Shown here: piece after piece, positions 6,522-9,966 of the stretch
How the letters are laid out: each line of letters begins with the position of its first letter
How positions within the stretch are numbered: position 1 is the stretch's first letter
Source of the DNA: Porphyromonadaceae bacterium UBA4702
GTDB taxonomy: Bacteria; Bacteroidota; Bacteroidia; Bacteroidales; Muribaculaceae
Length of the DNA stretch: 9,966 nt
Reading direction: 5' to 3'
Assembly (NCBI GenBank): GCA_002404675.1
Contig: DHKE01000067.1
Coordinates: 1 to 9,966 of the forward strand
Translations under genes and position numbers: made by a program
The notes under the pieces: model-generated
The model's input: only the letters and a program-made list of their open reading frames with translations
Database searches by the model: none
What the model was told of the DNA's origin: nothing

Positions 6522-6552
6522 AAATTCGCGTCAGATGATGATGCGGGTTTTT
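6522..6552 (+). other. Attenuator-like hairpin with T tract in the nuo leader
   Basis: A core stem pairs CGCGTCA (6527-6533) with TGATGCG (6539-6545), including one G-U pair, around a 5-base loop. With U-G and A-T pairs it extends outward to 6522 and 6550. Five Ts (6548-6552) follow the core. The arrangement resembles an intrinsic terminator placed within the leader, upstream of nuoA. A nine-codon frame (ATG 6535 to TAA 6562-6564) overlaps it. Function is unproven. Confidence 0.4.
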
Positions 6553-6579
6553 GTAACTAACTAATATATAAACGATTAT

Positions 6580-6951
6580 ATGAATCTACTGTTGGAAATA
6601 AGCAACGGAGCGCTCGCCATTACAGCTGCCATCACGGGCATCTTTCTGGTGTTTGCCGCGCTTTTGATTGCCAAACTGATTTCCCCGAGGTCGTTCTCAG
6701 TGAAAAAGTCCGAGCCTTACGAGTGCGGTATACCCACACGCGGCAAGAGCATGATTCAGTTCAAGGCCGGATACTATATTTTCGCTATCCTCTTCCTCAT
6801 TTTCGATGTCGAGACAGTTTTCCTCTATCCCTGGGCAGTGGTGACACGCAATTTGGGCATGCAGGGGCTGTTGTGCATCGGGGTCTTCCTTTTCATTCTC
6901 GCTTTAGGTTTAGCATACGCATGGCGCAAAGGAGCGCTTAAATGGTTATGA
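6580..6951 (+). CDS. nuoA: NADH-quinone oxidoreductase (complex I) subunit A
   Basis: A 123-residue small membrane subunit of complex I, at the junction between the peripheral arm and the membrane arm near the quinone site. Three membrane helices are visible at about 10-33, 66-86 and 95-114. The family signature EPYECGIPT (45-53) lies in the conserved loop after helix 1, and [16 protein letters not shown] (69-84) holds the conserved acidic residues of helix 2. The C-terminus [12 protein letters not shown] is typical. Length is normal. It is the first gene of the operon, about 70 bases after a strong promoter, and its stop overlaps the start of nuoB. Confidence 0.97.
   Translation: MNLLLEISNGALAITAAITGIFLVFAALLIAKLISPRSFSVKKSEPYECGIPTRGKSMIQFKAGYYIFAILFLIFDVETVFLYPWAVVTRNLGMQGLLCIGVFLFILALGLAYAWRKGALKWL
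6929..6934 (+). promoter_or_regulatory. Shine-Dalgarno site deciding the nuoB start
   Basis: AAGGAG lies inside the end of nuoA, seven bases before the ATG at 6942 and 13 before the alternative ATG at 6948. The spacing favours 6942, although the ATG at 6948 forms a classic ATGA overlap with the nuoA stop. Good Shine-Dalgarno sites are scarce in this window, so this one probably serves coupled translation within the operon. Confidence 0.5.
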
Positions 6952-7559
6952 AAAATCCCAAGATTAAAAGCATCCCCTTTGAGGACTTCAAGGACAACGA
7001 GTATATCACGAAGCTCGTAGAGGAACTGAACGCCACTGGAGCCAACGTAGTGGTAGGTACATTTGACCGCCTCATCAACTGGGGGCGGGCAAACTCGTTG
7101 TGGCCCTTCTGCTTCGGCACGAGCTGCTGCGCCATTGAGTTCATGTGCCTCGGCGCGGCTCGTTACGACATGGCCCGCTTCGGTTTCGAGGTCGCCCGCA
7201 ACTCGCCGCGCCAGGCTGACTTCATCATGGTGCAGGGCACTATCGTGAAGCGTATGGCTCCGGTTTTGCGCCGTCTCTATGAGCAGCTCGCCGAACCCAA
7301 ATACGTAATCGCTGCCGGCAGCTGCGCCGTTTCCGGAGGCCCGTTCAAAGGCTCGTATGCCGTACTCGACGGCGTTGACAAGATTCTCCCCGTCGATGTC
7401 TATATGCCAGGCTGCCCTCCGCGTCCCGAGGCTATGTTCTACGGCCTGATGCAGCTGCAGCGCAAAATCAAGGTGCAGAAATTTTTCGGCGGAGCGAACC
7501 GCAAGGAGAAAATTGATGACTTCTTCCGCGAGCATCCAGAGGAGAGAGGCCAAATCTAA
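6942..7559 (+). CDS. nuoB: NADH-quinone oxidoreductase (complex I) subunit B
   Basis: A 205-residue subunit of the peripheral arm that carries the last iron-sulfur cluster (N2), which passes electrons to quinone. The four cluster ligands are present: adjacent Cys62 and Cys63 in [10 protein letters not shown], Cys128 in [10 protein letters not shown] and Cys158 in [10 protein letters not shown]. The family segments [14 protein letters not shown] and [11 protein letters not shown] are also intact. Length is close to that of the family. The start overlaps nuoA by 10 bases (or by 4 if the ATG at 6948 is used). The gap to nuoCD is 45 bases and holds no terminator or promoter that I can see. Confidence 0.97.
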   Translation: MVMKNPKIKSIPFEDFKDNEYITKLVEELNATGANVVVGTFDRLINWGRANSLWPFCFGTSCCAIEFMCLGAARYDMARFGFEVARNSPRQADFIMVQGTIVKRMAPVLRRLYEQLAEPKYVIAAGSCAVSGGPFKGSYAVLDGVDKILPVDVYMPGCPPRPEAMFYGLMQLQRKIKVQKFFGGANRKEKIDDFFREHPEERGQI

Positions 7560-7604
7560 CCCTATATTACAAGGATTTATCAACCACGTCATCTATCACA
7601 CATC

Positions 7605-9236
7605 ATGAGCGATATACAATCCATAATCGGTAAAATCTGCCCCGATGCCACTTTCGCCGACGGCGAGGTGCTCGAGGTGACTGTCCCCGATAAATCATGG
7701 CACACCCTCGCCCTCGCCCTGCGCGATGACAAGGAGCTGAAGTTTGACCTCCTCTCCGCCGTTGTCGGCATGGACTGGAAGGACGCTTTCGGTGTCGTAT
7801 ACTACCTCACTTCAACCACTCGCGACTGGCAGATGCTCACTGTCAAGGTGCTTGCCGACGACCGCGAGGACCCGATGGTACATTCAGTCTCTGACATCTG
7901 GGCTGTCGCCAACTTCCAGGAACGCGAGGTGTATGACTTCTACGGCATAAAATTCATCAACCACCCGGACATGCGCCGCTTCTTCCTGCGCAACGACTGG
8001 GTCGGCTACCCCCTCCGCAAGGACTATGACGCAAATCCCGAACTCAACCCCATACGTCTCAACGACGAGGAGAACGAGGACGACACTTGCGCATACATAG
8101 AGCAGCCTGACGGCTCTGTAGTCCGCGAGGAGCGCAAGGTGTTCGGCTCTGACGAGTATGTTATCAACGTCGGACCGCAGCACCCCTCCACCCACGGTGT
8201 GATGCGTTTCCGCTGCTCGCTCGACGGCGAAATAATAAAGAAGGTTGACATAGTTTCTGGCTACATCCACCGCGGCATCGAGAAGCTCTGCGAGGGGCTC
8301 GGCTATCCGCAGATGCTTCACTTCACAGACCGTATGGACTATATGGCTGCTCACATGAACCGCCATTGCCTCTGTATGTGCATCGAGAAGGCTCTCGGCA
8401 TCGAGGTTCCCGAGCGTGCAGTGGTCATACGCACGATGATGGACGAGCTGATGCGTATCTCTTCGCACCTGCTCTCATTCGGCTGCGCCAGCATGGACCT
8501 CGGCGCGACCACAGCGTTCTTCTACGGTTTCCGCGAGCGCGAGCAGGTACTCGACATCTTCGACAAGACTTGCGGCGCACGCATGTCGATGAACTACAAT
8601 GTCATCGGCGGTGTAATGGCTGACGTTCACCCCGATTTCGTCAAGGATGTCAAGGCTCTGCTGGCTATCATGCCCGAGCGTCTGAAAGAATACCACAGAC
8701 TGTTCACCGGCAACATCATCGCCCAGAACCGCATGAAGGGCGTGGGTATCCTGTCACGCGACAACGCAATCAACTATGCCATTACCGGTCCTTCGGGACG
8801 CGGTTCGGGCTTCAGCTGCGACTGCCGCCTCAAGCACCCGTATGCCGCTTACGGCAAGGTCAAGTTTGACGAAGTCCTCGAGGAAGGCTGCGATTCGTTC
8901 GCACGTTACATGGTGCGTATGCGCGAGATTGAGCAGTCATGCCAGATACTCGAGCAGCTCGTGGACAACATACCCGAGGGTCCGGTACGCGCACAGGTGC
9001 CCAAGCTCATCAAGCTGCCTGTAGGCCACTGGTATCAGCAGGTGGAGGCCAGCCGTGGCACATTCGGTGTGTACATCGAGTCTGACGGAGCCAAGACACC
9101 GTACCGTGTGCACTTCCAGAGCCCATGCTTCAACCTGACAGGTGTCGTAGACCTCTGCACACGCGGACACATGATAGCCGACCTCATCACCATTGAGGCG
9201 ATACTCGACTTCGTCATCCCCGACATCGACAGATAA
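7605..9236 (+). CDS. nuoCD: Fused complex I subunits C and D
   Basis: A 543-residue fusion of two peripheral-arm subunits. The NuoC part (about 1-145) has the signature FQEREVYDFYGIKFINHP (104-121) and the end motif GYPLRKDY (134-141). A charged linker (about 145-180, with NDEENEDD) leads to the NuoD part (about 185-543), which has GPQHPSTHGVMRF near its start and ends in PDIDR. By alignment from memory to the Thermus Nqo4 subunit, His197 and Tyr246 (in DRMDYMAAH) match the residues that contact the quinone headgroup. NuoD is related to the large subunit of NiFe hydrogenases but lacks the metal-binding cysteine pairs. The fusion also occurs in enterobacteria, where the protein is nearer 600 residues; this one is somewhat shorter. 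It is flanked by nuoB and nuoH in operon order. Confidence 0.96.
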   Translation: MSDIQSIIGKICPDATFADGEVLEVTVPDKSWHTLALALRDDKELKFDLLSAVVGMDWKDAFGVVYYLTSTTRDWQMLTVKVLADDREDPMVHSVSDIWAVANFQEREVYDFYGIKFINHPDMRRFFLRNDWVGYPLRKDYDANPELNPIRLNDEENEDDTCAYIEQPDGSVVREERKVFGSDEYVINVGPQHPSTHGVMRFRCSLDGEIIKKVDIVSGYIHRGIEKLCEGLGYPQMLHFTDRMDYMAAHMNRHCLCMCIEKALGIEVPERAVVIRTMMDELMRISSHLLSFGCASMDLGATTAFFYGFREREQVLDIFDKTCGARMSMNYNVIGGVMADVHPDFVKDVKALLAIMPERLKEYHRLFTGNIIAQNRMKGVGILSRDNAINYAITGPSGRGSGFSCDCRLKHPYAAYGKVKFDEVLEEGCDSFARYMVRMREIEQSCQILEQLVDNIPEGPVRAQVPKLIKLPVGHWYQQVEASRGTFGVYIESDGAKTPYRVHFQSPCFNLTGVVDLCTRGHMIADLITIEAILDFVIPDIDR

Positions 9237-9274
9237 TCCCCATTTTACATCACCTTATAAGACTCATATAACCC

Positions 9275-9966
9275 ATGTTTGATTTTGGTGTAGTCACCTC
9301 TTGGTTCAATGATCTATTGACGGGTTTCCTGCCCGGCTGGGCCGCTACCGTCATTGAGTGTATCGTGATAGGAGTGCTTGTCCTTTTGGTTTACGCCCTT
9401 CTCGCGCTCTTCTATATCCTCTACGAGCGCAAGCTCTGCGCATGGTTCCAGTGCCGCCTTGGCCCGATGCGTGTAGGCAAGTGGGGTGTATGTCAGGTGT
9501 TTGCCGACATGTTCAAAATCCTCATAAAGGAGCTTATCCCCCTCAAGGGAACAGATAAATTCCTCTTCAAGCTCGCTCCGTACATCATCATCACCTCTTC
9601 AGTAGTGATGCTGGCGTGTCTCCCCTGGAGCAAGGGCTTGCAGATCATCGACTATAACATCGGTATATTCTTCGTGTCTGCCGTTTCGTCGGTCGGCATC
9701 CTCGGTATACTGCTGGCCGGATGGTCTTCCAACAACAAGTATTCGCTCATAGGCGCGATGCGAAGCGGTGCGCAGATGGTCAGCTACGAGCTATCCATGG
9801 GTCTTGCGCTGCTCTCTATCATCGTTTTTGCCGGCACAATGAACATTACCGATCTTGTTGACGGACAGGAGAAAGCCTGGTTCATATTCCGTGGCCACAT
9901 CCCCGCAGTCATAGCGTTTATCGTTTACCTGATTGCCGCTACTGCCGAGACCAACCGCGGCCCGTT
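9275..9966 (+). CDS. nuoH: NADH-quinone oxidoreductase (complex I) subunit H, 3' end missing
   Basis: The first 230 codons of a membrane subunit that forms much of the quinone-binding cavity and the start of the proton path; the window ends inside the gene. Membrane helices are visible at about 24-50, 102-117, 130-149, 173-187 and 208-223. Family segments include LYERKLCAWFQCRLGPMRVG (49-68), DMFKILIKE (78-86), GWSSNNKYSLIGAMRSGAQM (149-168) and AETNRGPF at the cut. The usual ETNRAPF reads ETNRGPF here. The start lies 38 bases after nuoCD. NuoH directly follows NuoD, with no nuoE, nuoF or nuoG in between. Confidence 0.96.
   Translation, partial: MFDFGVVTSWFNDLLTGFLPGWAATVIECIVIGVLVLLVYALLALFYILYERKLCAWFQCRLGPMRVGKWGVCQVFADMFKILIKELIPLKGTDKFLFKLAPYIIITSSVVMLACLPWSKGLQIIDYNIGIFFVSAVSSVGILGILLAGWSSNNKYSLIGAMRSGAQMVSYELSMGLALLSIIVFAGTMNITDLVDGQEKAWFIFRGHIPAVIAFIVYLIAATAETNRGP

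Noticed and set aside
6825..7592. Minus-strand open frame of 255 codons across nuoA and nuoB
   Set aside because: It is antisense to two genes with intact diagnostic motifs; its product has no recognisable features.
9358..9558. Plus-strand 66-codon frame within nuoH
   Set aside because: It is a shifted frame of nuoH, whose proper frame is open from 9275 to the window edge and matches the family throughout.

Overview
The window looks like chromosomal DNA of a Bacteroidales bacterium, plausibly a gut Muribaculaceae-type organism. Three things support this: promoters of the Bacteroidetes type (TAnnTTTG, once with a TTTG box 19 bases upstream), few Shine-Dalgarno sites, and a nuo operon that runs nuoA-nuoB-nuoCD-nuoH with no nuoE, nuoF or nuoG between nuoCD and nuoH. 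The family-level placement is inference. All supported genes lie on the + strand.

Bases 1-93 may hold the last codons of an upstream gene. A Bacteroidetes-type promoter near 127-134 and a small leader hairpin (150-166) precede a three-gene cluster with short gaps: a YitT-family membrane protein (185-1207), a secreted DUF1460 amidase-like protein (1214-2092) and a degenerate family-2 glycosyltransferase-like protein (2109-3086) that has lost its usual metal-binding and catalytic acidic motifs. This may be a cell-envelope operon.

Bases 3160-6346 hold a two-gene outer-membrane locus: a TonB-dependent receptor of the iron/cofactor type (not SusC-like) and an unrecognised lipoprotein of about 300 residues, likely its surface or periplasmic partner. 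Both genes have a TAnnTTTA element ending exactly four bases before the ATG, which raises the possibility of leaderless transcripts. This pair is the best candidate here for something undescribed, because the lipoprotein is unassigned and the receptor's ligand is unknown.

Bases 6347-6579 are a dense control region: two hairpins, a strong intrinsic terminator (6409-6451), a near-consensus promoter (6475-6505) and a leader of about 70 bases with a hairpin followed by five Ts that overlaps a nine-codon reading frame. From 6580 to the window end is the start of the complex I operon: nuoA, nuoB (overlapping nuoA), a fused nuoCD, and nuoH, which is cut by the window edge. The gene order implies the complex I form without the NADH-binding module, in which another donor feeds electrons to the membrane and quinone-reducing parts.
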